From Bacteroidota bacterium (GTDB lineage: Bacteria > Bacteroidota > Bacteroidia > M30B66): 64,000 nt of DNA. The position numbers were made by a program, and so were the translations under genes. Within the stretch, counting starts at the first letter, position 1. The number at the start of each line of letters is the position of its first letter. The DNA lies in NCBI GenBank assembly GCA_947460255.1, contig CANHIS010000003.1, forward strand, positions 1-64,000, in the 5' to 3' direction. The notes beneath the pieces are model-generated. The model did no database searches, had not been told where the DNA came from, and was given only the letters and a program-made list of their open reading frames with translations. This document shows, piece by piece, positions 26,310 through 34,525 of the stretch.

Positions 26310-28022
26310 ATGAAAAGAAATTTACTCGTCGCATTTGCCATTGCCGTTTGTTTATCGGTAGTGATGTGGCCCGAAACTTCCGTGCACGGAAACAGCAGCG
26401 GAGCTCCAGCCGGTTACACTGGATCGACTTTCGAAAATAGCGGAAGAACTTGCGGAACGGGCACTGGCTGCCATGGCGGCGGTTCCACACTTCAAAACAG
26501 CTGGATAACAACGACCATTCCTGCTTGTGGTTACACGCCTGGTCAAACTTACAGCATCTCAGTATTTGTAACATCTCCAAACAGAACGAAATTCGGTTTT
26601 AGCTTGTCGCCACAGTTCAATTCAGGTGCAAACTCAGGTGCCACTGCAGGTACTTTGATCGCCACCAATGGAACGCAGCTTCAAAGTAGCGGAAGATACA
26701 TCACCCATACATCTGCAGGAAATCAACAAAATGGTACCAATAGCAGAACTTGGACATTCAATTGGACCGCTCCTGCATCTGGCTCAGTTACTTTATTTGC
26801 AGCCATGAATGCAGCCAATTCTGGGAACAACAGTTCAGGCGACATCATTTTTAATGGTAGCCTAGTTGTGAATCAAAATACAACACCTGCTCTTACGATC
26901 AATAACAGTGGTGCGGCCGAATTTTGCGTGAGCAATCCAATTACACTCACCTCAAGTATCGCAAGTGGAAATGTTTGGACTCTCAGTGGAAACTCAGTTG
27001 GAACAGGCAGTTCGGTTACACCATCTGCCAGCGGAACCTACCAATTAACCAATACATCTGGCGCTTGTGTGCAAACACAAACTTTAGCGGTTACGGCCGT
27101 TAATGGGCCACCAGCTGCGTCGCAGATTACAGCTGGTCCTGCTGGATTAGAGATTTGCGAAGGAGAAACCACTACTTTGTCGGCCACTGGTGCCGGATTG
27201 GTTTGGCAGCCAGGCAACTTAACAGGCAATTCTGTAACCGTTTCGCAGGCTGGAAATTATACAGTTAGCAGTACAAATATCTGTGGAACAACAACTTCTA
27301 CTCCAGCTGTTGTATCAATCAATCCCCTGCCTGCAACACCTGCAATTACAGTTGCAGCCATCGATGGATCTTGCGAAGGCAGTACAATTGTGCTTTCTGC
27401 CAATAATGCAGCGCTAGGCGATGAGATAAATTGGACACCAGGAAATGTCGCAGGAGCTGATTTATCTGTAACAGAATCAGGCACGTACACTGTTGTCTTT
27501 ACCAACGGTTGTGGCGAGTCAGCATTGGTTGACCAAGAAATTACCTTCACAGCAACACCTGAAGTTCCAACAATTTCCCTCACGGGAGACGGAGAACTTT
27601 CTGCCAGCGTGGTAGCTGATTCCTACACGTGGTTTTTGAATGGAGTAGAAATTGAGGACCAAAATGGTGCATCGATTACACCTACTGAATTCGGAACGTA
27701 TGAAGTGATCGCAACCAATGCAGATATTTGTTCAAGTACAATTTCTGAAGGCTTTTCGTACGATCCAACTTCGACCAATAATTTTGGTGGAAATGTGGCT
27801 TTCAAGGTGTATCCGCAGCCAGCATCAAGTTTGATGATGGTAGAATTGCCAGCAAATCATGAATTGAAATTTTTAGAAATCATGGATCTTCAAGGTCGAT
27901 TGATGCTTCAAATACCTGTGGAAGATCAAGGTTTAGTTTCCGTTTCAACTGAAGTTCTTGAAAATGGAATGTATTTGCTTAAAGCGAACAATACGACCAA
28001 AACAATTGTGATCGGGCAGTAA
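26310..28022 (+). CDS. Secreted choice-of-anchor/Reeler-like protein with Ig-like repeats and T9SS type A sorting domain
   Basis: 570 aa. After a signal peptide, the N-terminal domain (about 25-185) begins GNSSGAPAGYTGSTFENSG then CGTGTGCHGG and continues with QTYSISVFVTSP, as in 'choice-of-anchor V' (Reeler-like) domains of Bacteroidota. The CGTGTGCH segment resembles a haem c site with a wider Cys spacing. Several Ig-like or PKD-like repeats follow (EICEGETTTLSATGAGLVW and related), then a type A sorting domain (YPQPASSLMMVELP, LENGMYLLKA). Likely secreted by T9SS; ligand unknown. Confidence 0.8.
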   Translation: MKRNLLVAFAIAVCLSVVMWPETSVHGNSSGAPAGYTGSTFENSGRTCGTGTGCHGGGSTLQNSWITTTIPACGYTPGQTYSISVFVTSPNRTKFGFSLSPQFNSGANSGATAGTLIATNGTQLQSSGRYITHTSAGNQQNGTNSRTWTFNWTAPASGSVTLFAAMNAANSGNNSSGDIIFNGSLVVNQNTTPALTINNSGAAEFCVSNPITLTSSIASGNVWTLSGNSVGTGSSVTPSASGTYQLTNTSGACVQTQTLAVTAVNGPPAASQITAGPAGLEICEGETTTLSATGAGLVWQPGNLTGNSVTVSQAGNYTVSSTNICGTTTSTPAVVSINPLPATPAITVAAIDGSCEGSTIVLSANNAALGDEINWTPGNVAGADLSVTESGTYTVVFTNGCGESALVDQEITFTATPEVPTISLTGDGELSASVVADSYTWFLNGVEIEDQNGASITPTEFGTYEVIATNADICSSTISEGFSYDPTSTNNFGGNVAFKVYPQPASSLMMVELPANHELKFLEIMDLQGRLMLQIPVEDQGLVSVSTEVLENGMYLLKANNTTKTIVIGQ

Positions 28023-28041
28023 AACTTTTAATTTATGGAGA

Positions 28042-28076
28042 GCCTGCATTCTTTTATTAGGATGCAGGCTTTTTGT
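28042..28076 (+). terminator. Terminator of the choice-of-anchor protein gene
   Basis: AGCCTGCAT and ATGCAGGCT pair around a short loop, followed by TTTTTG. Confidence 0.85.
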
Positions 28077-28181
28077 TTTGATAAAAAAACAGGTTTTCTA
28101 CAGTTGTAAATATATGATTTAGTTAACAAAACAGTCTCTATGTTATCGAAATGACAATAAATAAGCAAAATCAATATTTTA

Positions 28182-28214
28182 TTTGCATCGAATAGGGATT
28201 TGTACCTATGTTTG
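28182..28214 (+). promoter_or_regulatory. Promoter of the tRNA-like RNA
   Basis: A -33 TTTG (28182-28185) and a -7 TATGTTTG (28207-28214) with a 21-nt gap match the Bacteroidota consensus. Transcription would start near 28219, nine nt before the acceptor stem. Confidence 0.65.
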
Positions 28215-28227
28215 CACTAAATAACAC

Positions 28228-28378
28228 TGTAGGGTGTTGAAACTGGCAGACAATCCCTCTTGTCTCGGGGGTGAGGATCCAGGGAAAAACGGTGTTTAGC
28301 GGGTTGACCACTCAACTCTTTCGAGAGTCTTGAACATTGGCTAACCTCCTCGTGAAGGTTCGAATCCTTCCTCTACAG
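28228..28378 (+). ncRNA. tRNA-like RNA of about 151 nt with an oversized variable arm (class II, Leu-like D arm)
   Basis: Acceptor stem TGTAGGG (28228-28234) pairs with CTCTACA (28371-28377), seven pairs with one G-U. The T arm is canonical: GAAGG-TTCGAAT-CCTTC (28354-28370). The D arm GTTGAAACTGGCAGACAA resembles class II tRNA-Leu. An anticodon-like stem CCCTC/GGGGG (28255-28259 with 28267-28271) encloses TTGTCTC, which would read GUC with an unusual pyrimidine at position 37. A variable-arm stem GAGGA/TCCTC (28273-28277 with 28347-28351) contains 69 nt of further structured sequence, including a UUCG-capped hairpin (28312-28333) and a TTAGC/GCTAA stem. No CCA is encoded (GCA follows). It has its own promoter and terminator. 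It may be a tRNA with an insertion or a regulatory tRNA mimic. Confidence 0.7.
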
Positions 28379-28399
28379 CAGAATTTCCCCAATACCCCT

Positions 28400-28440
28400 A
28401 ATCCCCGCTGTTTGTGATGGTTCAGCGGGGATTTATTTTT
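28400..28440 (+). terminator. Terminator of the tRNA-like RNA
   Basis: AATCCCCGCTG and CAGCGGGGATT form an 11-bp stem, followed by TATTTTTTT. Confidence 0.9.
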
Positions 28441-28444
28441 TTAT

Positions 28445-28606
28445 CCACGGACTGTAGCTCGTGGTAGAAGTTAGAGGTTTTAGAATGTATATATATCCAG
28501 CACTTTAGCCATGGACTAAAGTCCATGGTTGCGGGTTGAAATATGAGGATGTGTAGTTATTCTCCTCGCAGCACAGGACTTTCGCAGTACCGGACTTTAG
28601 TCCGGT
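28445..28606. repeat. Cluster of three REP-like palindromes
   Basis: Three hairpins share a GGACT-nn-AG core: CCACGGACTGTAGCTCGTGG (28445-28464), CCATGGACTAAAGTCCATGG (28509-28528) and ACCGGACTTTAGTCCGGT (28589-28606). They lie just after the stop of the minus-strand M28 peptidase. The form matches REP elements of Bacteroidota; no RAYT transposase gene is in the window. Confidence 0.65.
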
Positions 28607-28619
28607 GACACATAAAAAA

Positions 28620-29972
28620 TCACCTTTGATCGAGCAGGTAAATCATTGCTGCCATGGCTGCTGCACCCAATTCAAGCTCGCGTTTATTGACATGCTCAAA
28701 GCTGTCGTATTCGGCATGATGGTGATCGAAGTAACGTTGTGAATCTGGTACAAAACCGATGCAGATAGTGCCTTGTTTTTTCAACGGATTGATATCGGCG
28801 CCACCACCTCCTTTTTTGAAATCATGAATGCCGTATGGTTCTAGCAAGGCTCGATAGTTTCCAACACTCGCCACAACTGCGGGATCTTCAGAATCAGTAT
28901 AAAACCCTCTTGGAGTGAAACCTCCACGGTCTGATTCAATGGCGAACAAATGCTTTTCCTTCAGTGAATCGGCAAGTTCAGCGTAGCGTTTTCCGCCACG
29001 TAAACCGTTTTCTTCATTCATGAACATGACAGCCCTAATGGAGTGTTTAGGCTTGTAGCCAAGTTTTTGAAGGATTCGCAGGGCTTCGAAACTTTGCACA
29101 CATCCAGCGCCATCATCGTGGGCTCCTTCGCCATTGTCCCAAGCATCGAGATGACCACCAACAATGATAAATTCATTGGGTTTTTCGGAGCCTTTCATTT
29201 CTCCAATCACGTTGTGCGATAAAGTATCCGGTAGTGTTTTGCAGTTGGTTTCGAGTTGAAATTTCAGCTTTGCGTTTTTCTTGATTTGAGCACTAAGCCA
29301 AGTGGCATCTTCTGTGCTTATCGCTACTGCAGGAATCCTTGGATACAAGGAATCGTAAGCCATACTTCCAGTATGTGGGTAACCGTCTTCACGGAGGTTC
29401 ATGCTTCTCACCATGGTCGCTACTGCGCCATATTTTGCAGCCTTGGATGGTCCAGCCCATCTCTGATCCACGCATCCGCCGTAGGCTTCGAAAGTATGAA
29501 TGTGACGAGGTTCCATCGGACGGCTGAAGAACACAATTTTGCCCTCAATTTTCTCCTTGCCAAGGGCGTCAAGGTCTTCAATTCGTTGTACTTCGATGAT
29601 TTCGGCTTCCACTTTGCCTCCATCACTTCCTCCAAGGGCACAGGCCTTTAAGTTTCTTTTGCTGTTGGTTTCTTGAACTTTACAAATGCTTCCGCGCACC
29701 CAATGCGGCACCATGCATTCTTGCAGGAAAACCTTGCTGAATTGTTCCTCTTGCATTACATCCTGCATGAATTTTACAGCATCCGCGGCGCCGCGCGAAC
29801 CACTCAATCGCGGCCCAATATTTTTACACAAGTGCTGCAAAATTGGATAGCAGCGACTATCTGTGAGCGCTTGATCGAAGATTTTTCGAATGAACAATGA
29901 ATCTTGGCTTGTTTGTGCTTGCGCAGAGAGTTTTAAACCAAGGAGAATGGCAATTAGGAGGAGTTTTTTCAT
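28620..29972 (-). CDS. Secreted M28 family zinc aminopeptidase
   Basis: 450 aa. The signal peptide is MKKLLLIAILLGLKLSAQA. A PA-like insert (about 110-250) precedes the M28 catalytic domain, with metal ligands in GGHLDAWD, HDDGAG, FMNEENG, ESDRGG and the late His of YFDHHHAEYDSF. It should remove N-terminal residues from peptides in the periplasm or outside the cell. A TATATTCG -7 box lies about 20 nt upstream. No T9SS tail is visible, so it is probably periplasmic. Confidence 0.9.
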   Translation of the reverse strand: MKKLLLIAILLGLKLSAQAQTSQDSLFIRKIFDQALTDSRCYPILQHLCKNIGPRLSGSRGAADAVKFMQDVMQEEQFSKVFLQECMVPHWVRGSICKVQETNSKRNLKACALGGSDGGKVEAEIIEVQRIEDLDALGKEKIEGKIVFFSRPMEPRHIHTFEAYGGCVDQRWAGPSKAAKYGAVATMVRSMNLREDGYPHTGSMAYDSLYPRIPAVAISTEDATWLSAQIKKNAKLKFQLETNCKTLPDTLSHNVIGEMKGSEKPNEFIIVGGHLDAWDNGEGAHDDGAGCVQSFEALRILQKLGYKPKHSIRAVMFMNEENGLRGGKRYAELADSLKEKHLFAIESDRGGFTPRGFYTDSEDPAVVASVGNYRALLEPYGIHDFKKGGGGADINPLKKQGTICIGFVPDSQRYFDHHHAEYDSFEHVNKRELELGAAAMAAMIYLLDQR

Positions 29973-30002
29973 GCAATGCTGGTGGCACGAATATAAAGCA
30001 AA

Positions 30003-30027
30003 ACACCGCGGGTTGTTGCCGCGGTGC
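30003..30027 (-). terminator. Probable terminator of the small gene at 30059
   Basis: CACCGCGG and CCGCGGTG pair around a short loop; on the minus strand it is followed by TTTTGC. Confidence 0.65.
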
Positions 30028-30058
30028 TTGGTTAGAAATTAGTTGAAATGCCGATTAT

Positions 30059-30322
30059 TTATTCGAAAGACAATTGAAAGTCTCCGTTATCGGTCATTTT
30101 TTGAATCGGTTTTGAAGTGTTCGTTGAAAGCAGACTTTTTCTCATGTCTGCAAGTTTTTGCATGTGTGCTTTGTTAGGACTCACGAGCGGAAATTCTTCC
30201 ATCATGAACTGCTGAACGAGCAATTCGGCAGATGCAGGATCGTCAGTTAATCGAGATTCAAATTTCCTGAACACCTCGTTTAATCTGCGTAATTGCACTT
30301 CCTGTTCTTGTGTTAATGACAT
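30059..30322 (-). CDS. Small cytoplasmic protein of unknown function
   Basis: 87 aa from the ATG at 30322 (MSLTQEQEVQLRRLNEVF); a more upstream ATG would precede an AAAATTCG box that lies 12 nt before this start, so the shorter form is preferred. Mainly helical and charged, with no signal peptide and no recognised motif. It stands alone between the M28 peptidase and the enoyl-CoA hydratase gene. Function unknown. Confidence 0.55.
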   Translation of the reverse strand: MSLTQEQEVQLRRLNEVFRKFESRLTDDPASAELLVQQFMMEEFPLVSPNKAHMQKLADMRKSLLSTNTSKPIQKMTDNGDFQLSFE

Positions 30323-30473
30323 GTTGCGAATTTTAGACAATATTCTAATTCTATTATCTAAATTAAACAATTCATTCTTGATTCGATTAACTGTAGTCGA
30401 TTAGTTATCAACAGCATAAATCCTCCGAAAATCCTGAGTTTTCTCTTACTTTTGAAGAATAAAGAAAGCGCAC

Positions 30474-31232
30474 ATGAGCAGCATTAAAATTGAATTGATT
30501 GGTGATAAGGCCGTTATAAGGTTAGATCGAGGAAAAGTTAATGCAATTAATGCAGATGTTATTCACGATTTAACGCAGGCTATACTAGAGCTTAAGGCTG
30601 ATGAGAAGGTTCGTGGAGTAATGATTACAGGAAAAGGAGAGTTTTTTTCGGCAGGCCTAGATGTAGTTGAGCTTTACAATTACAACGAAGAAGAAATCCT
30701 CAATTTTTGGAGAGATTATGATCGCTTGTTGAGGTTGATGATTGCATTCCCGAAACCACTGGTAGCAGCCATTAACGGACATTGTTCTGCTGGTGGATGT
30801 TTGCTTACTTTGGGCTGCGATTACCGCGTGATGGCTTCTGGAAATTATCGAATTGGATTGAATGAAGTGGCTTTAGGAATCGTAATTCCAGAAACTGTAT
30901 ATCACTTGTATTCCTTTGCCATCGGAAGAAGCAAGGCCTATCAGTATTTACTGGAAGGCAAAATGCACTCGCCCGACGAAGCCTTGTCCTGCGGATTAAT
31001 CCACGAATTGCATCCATTGGAACAAGTTGAACTTCATGCAAACAAACAATTAGATCATTACTTAAAATTTAGCACTGCAGTTTGGGCACAGAGTAAGCTC
31101 AACTTCCGCAACGCGTTATTGCAAAGAATAAGAACCGATTTCCAAACTACCTTCGAACACACAATTCGCCAATGGTGGTCGGAAGAATCGAGAAGCATTA
31201 TGGTTGGAATGATCGCTAAGCTAAAAGGCTGA
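30474..31232 (+). CDS. Enoyl-CoA hydratase/isomerase family protein
   Basis: 252 aa, crotonase fold. It contains KGEFFSAGLDV (first oxyanion-hole strand) and AAINGHCSAGGCLLTLGCDYRVMA (second oxyanion glycines), then GLNEVALGIVIPE. The second catalytic Glu region is poorly conserved compared with FadB, so hydratase, isomerase or another crotonase reaction are all possible. A TACTTTTG -7 box lies 27 nt upstream of the ATG. It stands alone before sulfur cluster B. Confidence 0.88.
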   Translation: MSSIKIELIGDKAVIRLDRGKVNAINADVIHDLTQAILELKADEKVRGVMITGKGEFFSAGLDVVELYNYNEEEILNFWRDYDRLLRLMIAFPKPLVAAINGHCSAGGCLLTLGCDYRVMASGNYRIGLNEVALGIVIPETVYHLYSFAIGRSKAYQYLLEGKMHSPDEALSCGLIHELHPLEQVELHANKQLDHYLKFSTAVWAQSKLNFRNALLQRIRTDFQTTFEHTIRQWWSEESRSIMVGMIAKLKG

Positions 31233-31297
31233 CATTTATCAGCTGATAATCAAATAGATAGATTTTCTTTATACAGATTTTAAGTTTAATTCAAAGT

Positions 31298-31342
31298 GTA
31301 ACAATTGTATCCATTGCATGGATCATCGGTGATCTACTTTTG
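31298..31342 (+). promoter_or_regulatory. Crp/Fnr-type operator, GTAA class, and -7 box of dioxygenase paralog B
   Basis: GTAA-CAATTG-TATC at 31298-31311; its centre (31304.5) is 30.5 bp before a TACTTTTG -7 box (31335-31342). Confidence 0.65.
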
Positions 31343-31361
31343 TCTTATCAAAAATTCAAAA

Positions 31362-32780
31362 ATGAAAGTAGAACAAATTTATACAGGATGTTTGGCTCAA
31401 GGCGCTTACTATATTGTATCGAACGGAGAAGCCGCAATCATTGATCCACTTCGCGAAACCAAGCCTTACATGGATCGTTTGGAGAAGGACAATGTGAAAT
31501 TGAAATATATTTTCGAAACGCATTTTCATGCGGATTTTGTTTCAGGTCATCTGGATTTGAGTAAAAATACTGGCGCGCCGATTATTTATGGTCCGAACGC
31601 AAAGCCTGAATTTGATGCAATTATTGCAACCGACGAGCAGATTTTTGAATTGGGTGCATTGAAGATTAAAGTGCTTCATACACCTGGTCACACCATGGAA
31701 AGTACCACATTCTTGTTAATTGATGAGAATGGAAAAGACCACTGCATATTCTCTGGCGATACATTGTTCCTCGGTGATGTAGGGCGTCCGGATTTGGCGC
31801 AGAAAGCAGCGAGCATGACCCAAGAAGAACTTGCAGGCACTTTGTACGAAAGTTTGATGAATAAAATCATGCCTTTGGCGGATGATGTGATTGTTTATCC
31901 TGCACATGGCGCTGGAAGTGCTTGTGGTAAAAATATGATGAAAGAAACGGTGGATACTTTGGGCAACCAAAAGCGCATGAATTATGCCTTGAATCAACCT
32001 AGTAAAGAAGCATTTATTGCAGCTGTAACGGACGGATTACTTCCTCCTCCAGCATATTTTGGAATGAACGTAGCGATGAACAAAAAAGGCTACGATAGTT
32101 TTGAAAACGTATTTAACAATGGCATGCGTGCATTGTCGCCAGATGAATTCGAAGTAGCTGCCGAAACTGGTGGAAACGCTTTAATGCTCGACACGCGCGA
32201 CAGTGCAATTTTCCATAAAGGATTTGTGCCACAGTCGATTAATATCGGAATTAACGGAGATTTCGCTCCTTGGGTGGGTGCTTTGGTTGGAAATGTTGCA
32301 CAACCAATTTTGTTGATCACCGAAGATGGAATGGAAGAAGAAACTGTTACACGTCTCACTCGTGTTGGTTTCGATAATATTTTAGGACATTTAAAAGGTG
32401 GTTTTAATGCTTGGTTAAATGCAGGAAAAGAAATCGACACCGTAAACCGGATTTCTGCTAAGCAATTTTCTGAAACCGTTGATATAGCTACCGATGTTGT
32501 GGTAGATGTTCGTAAAGAAAGTGAATATTCTGCTGAACACGTTGATGGCGCATATTCAAAACCTTTGGCATACATCAATGAATGGATTAAAGATATCAAT
32601 CCTGAACAGCATTTCTTCCTTCATTGCGCTGGTGGATACCGCAGTATGATTGCTAGTAGTATTCTTCAAGCACGCGGATACCGCAATTTTACTGAAGTGG
32701 AAGGTGGTTTCAAGGCAATCGCTGAAACCTCAGTGCCAAAAACTGATTTCGTTTGCCAGAGTAAGGTAATGAAAGCTTAA
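31362..32780 (+). CDS. Persulfide dioxygenase-rhodanese fusion (ETHE1-like), paralog B
   Basis: 472 aa. Same architecture as the gene at 20220: an ETHE1-type metallo-beta-lactamase domain with THFHADFVSGH, HTPGHTMES and FSGDTLFLGDVGRPDL, a rhodanese domain without catalytic Cys (LLITEDGMEEE), and a C-terminal rhodanese with CAGGYR. It should oxidise low-molecular-weight persulfide to sulfite in the cytoplasm. The ATG at 31362 is chosen because an upstream in-frame ATG (31305) lies before the -7 box. The GTAA-class palindrome upstream suggests control by regulator 2. A strong terminator separates it from the sulfite exporter gene. Confidence 0.93.
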   Translation: MKVEQIYTGCLAQGAYYIVSNGEAAIIDPLRETKPYMDRLEKDNVKLKYIFETHFHADFVSGHLDLSKNTGAPIIYGPNAKPEFDAIIATDEQIFELGALKIKVLHTPGHTMESTTFLLIDENGKDHCIFSGDTLFLGDVGRPDLAQKAASMTQEELAGTLYESLMNKIMPLADDVIVYPAHGAGSACGKNMMKETVDTLGNQKRMNYALNQPSKEAFIAAVTDGLLPPPAYFGMNVAMNKKGYDSFENVFNNGMRALSPDEFEVAAETGGNALMLDTRDSAIFHKGFVPQSINIGINGDFAPWVGALVGNVAQPILLITEDGMEEETVTRLTRVGFDNILGHLKGGFNAWLNAGKEIDTVNRISAKQFSETVDIATDVVVDVRKESEYSAEHVDGAYSKPLAYINEWIKDINPEQHFFLHCAGGYRSMIASSILQARGYRNFTEVEGGFKAIAETSVPKTDFVCQSKVMKA

Positions 32781-32790
32781 TTGTTCCTCG

Positions 32791-32823
32791 GTACAATGCA
32801 AATCAAATCGGTTTGCATTGTAC
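32791..32823 (+). terminator. Terminator after dioxygenase paralog B
   Basis: GTACAATGCAAA and TTTGCATTGTAC form a perfect 12-bp stem, followed by TATTTTC. Confidence 0.75.
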
Positions 32824-32901
32824 TATTTTCATGAATTTTCGCATTTGAAACTCCTTGATAAATCAAGTGAACTAGCGAAATAATTAATATTCAAAAATAA
32901 A

Positions 32902-33702
32902 ATGGAAATCATTGGCTTTATTGCTTCTATTGCAATTGGAATTTCTTTGGGATTAATTGGAGGTGGAGGAAGTATTCTTACCGTTCCAGTTTTGGTTTAT
33001 TTATTTGGTGTAGATACTGTTCTAGCAACTGCTTATTCGCTTTTTATTGTAGGATTGAGCAGTGCTGTCGGATCGGTGAATTTCTTCCGAAAAGGATTGG
33101 TAAATATCAAGACAGCAATTGTTTTTGGTATTCCTTCAATTATTGCTGTATTCGCTACTCGAGCATTGATGGTGCCTGCAATACCTAAAGAGGTGTTTAC
33201 GCTGGGAGATTTTATCGTTACAAAGAGTATTTTAATGATGTTGCTGTTTGCAGTTTTAATGATTGCTGCTTCATACAGCATGATTAAGAAAGACAAACCG
33301 AAGCCCAACAACGCTTTGCCAGAAGAACAAAAATTCAATTACCCAATGATTCTATTAGAAGGTGCCGTTGTTGGTGTATTAACAGGATTGGTTGGAGCAG
33401 GTGGAGGATTTTTAATTATTCCGGCTTTGGTCGTATTAAGTAAACTTCCAATGAAAGAGGCAGTGGGAACCTCCTTGGCAATTATTGCAGCTAAATCGCT
33501 CATTGGATTTTTTGGAGAAGGCGGAGAAACTGTTATTGATTGGGTGTTCCTTATGAAAGTATCAGCGTTCGCCATTGCAGGAATTTTCATTGGTACAGCA
33601 CTTTCAAAAAGAATTGATGGAGCTAAATTAAAGCCTGCATTTGGATGGTTTGTATTGGTAATGGGAATTTACATCATCATTAAGGAGACAATGTTTAAAT
33701 AA
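32902..33702 (+). CDS. TauE/SafE family sulfite/organosulfur exporter
   Basis: 266 aa with about eight membrane segments and the duplicated family signature: GLIGGGGSILTVPVLVYLFG near residue 20 and GLVGAGGGFLIIPALVVLS near 160. TauE/SafE proteins export sulfite, sulfoacetate or related anions. Next to a persulfide dioxygenase, which makes sulfite, sulfite export is the natural role. A CTTGAT-AA-ATCAAG palindrome lies at 32854-32867 upstream, but it does not match the regulon operator. Confidence 0.88.
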   Translation: MEIIGFIASIAIGISLGLIGGGGSILTVPVLVYLFGVDTVLATAYSLFIVGLSSAVGSVNFFRKGLVNIKTAIVFGIPSIIAVFATRALMVPAIPKEVFTLGDFIVTKSILMMLLFAVLMIAASYSMIKKDKPKPNNALPEEQKFNYPMILLEGAVVGVLTGLVGAGGGFLIIPALVVLSKLPMKEAVGTSLAIIAAKSLIGFFGEGGETVIDWVFLMKVSAFAIAGIFIGTALSKRIDGAKLKPAFGWFVLVMGIYIIIKETMFK

Positions 33703-33713
33703 ATCAAAGCTTG

Positions 33714-33757
33714 GTAACAAATGTAACCGTTACCCAAAAAACATTGTTCCATTTTTG
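33714..33757 (+). promoter_or_regulatory. Crp/Fnr-type operator, GTAA class, and -7 box of the thiosulfate operon
   Basis: GTAA-CAAATG-TAAC at 33714-33727; its centre (33720.5) is 29.5 bp before a CATTTTTG -7 box (33750-33757). It drives the rhodanese at 33781 and probably the co-directional genes to 41757. Confidence 0.7.
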
Positions 33758-33780
33758 TCATTCACGTAAAATCTAAATGC

Positions 33781-34095
33781 ATGGGATTTCTAAGCAATAT
33801 CTTTGGAAGTAGCAGTCAAACAGAAGATTTAAAAGCAATTATTTCTTCTGGAGCATTTTTGGTCGATGTTCGCAGTAAAGCGGAATTCGAATCAGGAAGT
33901 GCGAAAGGAGCAGTAAATATTCCTGTGGATCAGATTGATTTTCATTTGGACCAATTCAAAGGAAAGGATAGAATAGTGGTATTCTGCCGCAGCGGAAACA
34001 GAAGTAGTCATGCCAAGTACACTTTAGAAAAGAACGGCATTAAAAACGTTGTAAATGGTGGAACTTGGCAGAATGTGTTGAAAAATCAATCTTGA
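33781..34095 (+). CDS. Cytoplasmic single-domain rhodanese
   Basis: 104 aa. It starts MGFLSNIFGSSSQTEDLK, a short amphipathic leader without a cleavage site, then FLVDVRSKAEFESGSAKGA and the active-site loop CRSGNR. It is the first gene of the long cluster B operon and lies 5 bp from a lipoprotein rhodanese. It probably accepts sulfane sulfur imported by YeeE-type proteins and passes it to the persulfide dioxygenase; that order is inferred. Confidence 0.88.
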   Translation: MGFLSNIFGSSSQTEDLKAIISSGAFLVDVRSKAEFESGSAKGAVNIPVDQIDFHLDQFKGKDRIVVFCRSGNRSSHAKYTLEKNGIKNVVNGGTWQNVLKNQS

Positions 34096-34100
34096 AAACG

Positions 34101-34448
34101 ATGAAGTCTTTTTATAAATCAATTTTTTTATTGCTCACCATTTTTGTTTTTGCAGCTTGTTCAGGACAAAAATCAGCCATTGATGTAGAACATGCATTTT
34201 TGGTAGATGTTAGAACACCGGGTGAATTTGCCGAAGGATCAGTTCCTGGTGCAGTGAATATTCCAGTAGATGAAATTTCACAAAGGTTAGAAGAATTTAA
34301 AGGGAAAGAACAAGTTGTAGTTTTTTGCAGAAGTGGAAGTCGCAGTTCAAGAGCTGAAGGAATATTAACCAGCAACGGAATTAAAAATGTTGTGAATGGT
34401 GGAACTTGGCAAATGGTAGATGAATTGGTAAAATCAAAAAATAAATAA
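34101..34448 (+). CDS. Lipoprotein rhodanese (periplasmic)
   Basis: 115 aa. The signal peptide ends in a lipobox (FVFAACSGQ), so the protein is lipid-anchored outside the inner membrane. The rhodanese domain has FLVDVRTPGEFAEGSVPGA and CRSGSR. The ATG at 34101 starts the signal peptide; a more upstream in-frame ATG overlaps the preceding gene. A periplasmic rhodanese beside TsdA, SoxB-like and DsrE-like proteins suggests extracytoplasmic sulfane-sulfur transfer. Confidence 0.88.
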   Translation: MKSFYKSIFLLLTIFVFAACSGQKSAIDVEHAFLVDVRTPGEFAEGSVPGAVNIPVDEISQRLEEFKGKEQVVVFCRSGSRSSRAEGILTSNGIKNVVNGGTWQMVDELVKSKNK

Positions 34449-34525
34449 ATCAGGATAATTTCTAATTCATAGTGTTAGAATGAAATGCTGATTTTTTGTT
34501 CGTCTTAAAATAATGATCTGAAAAC

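Noticed and set aside
28228-28378. tmRNA or standard tRNA
   Set aside because: Too short and without a tag-coding frame for tmRNA; too long for a standard tRNA, with an anticodon that does not fit the Leu-like body.
28228-28378. Group I intron in a tRNA
   Set aside because: The extra sequence is about 70 nt, far below the minimal group I core, and lies in the variable arm, not in the anticodon loop.
32854-32867. CTTGAT-AA-ATCAAG palindrome as a sixth regulon operator
   Set aside because: Its half-sites and 2-nt spacer do not match GTRA-N6-TYAC, and no -7 box sits at the expected distance.
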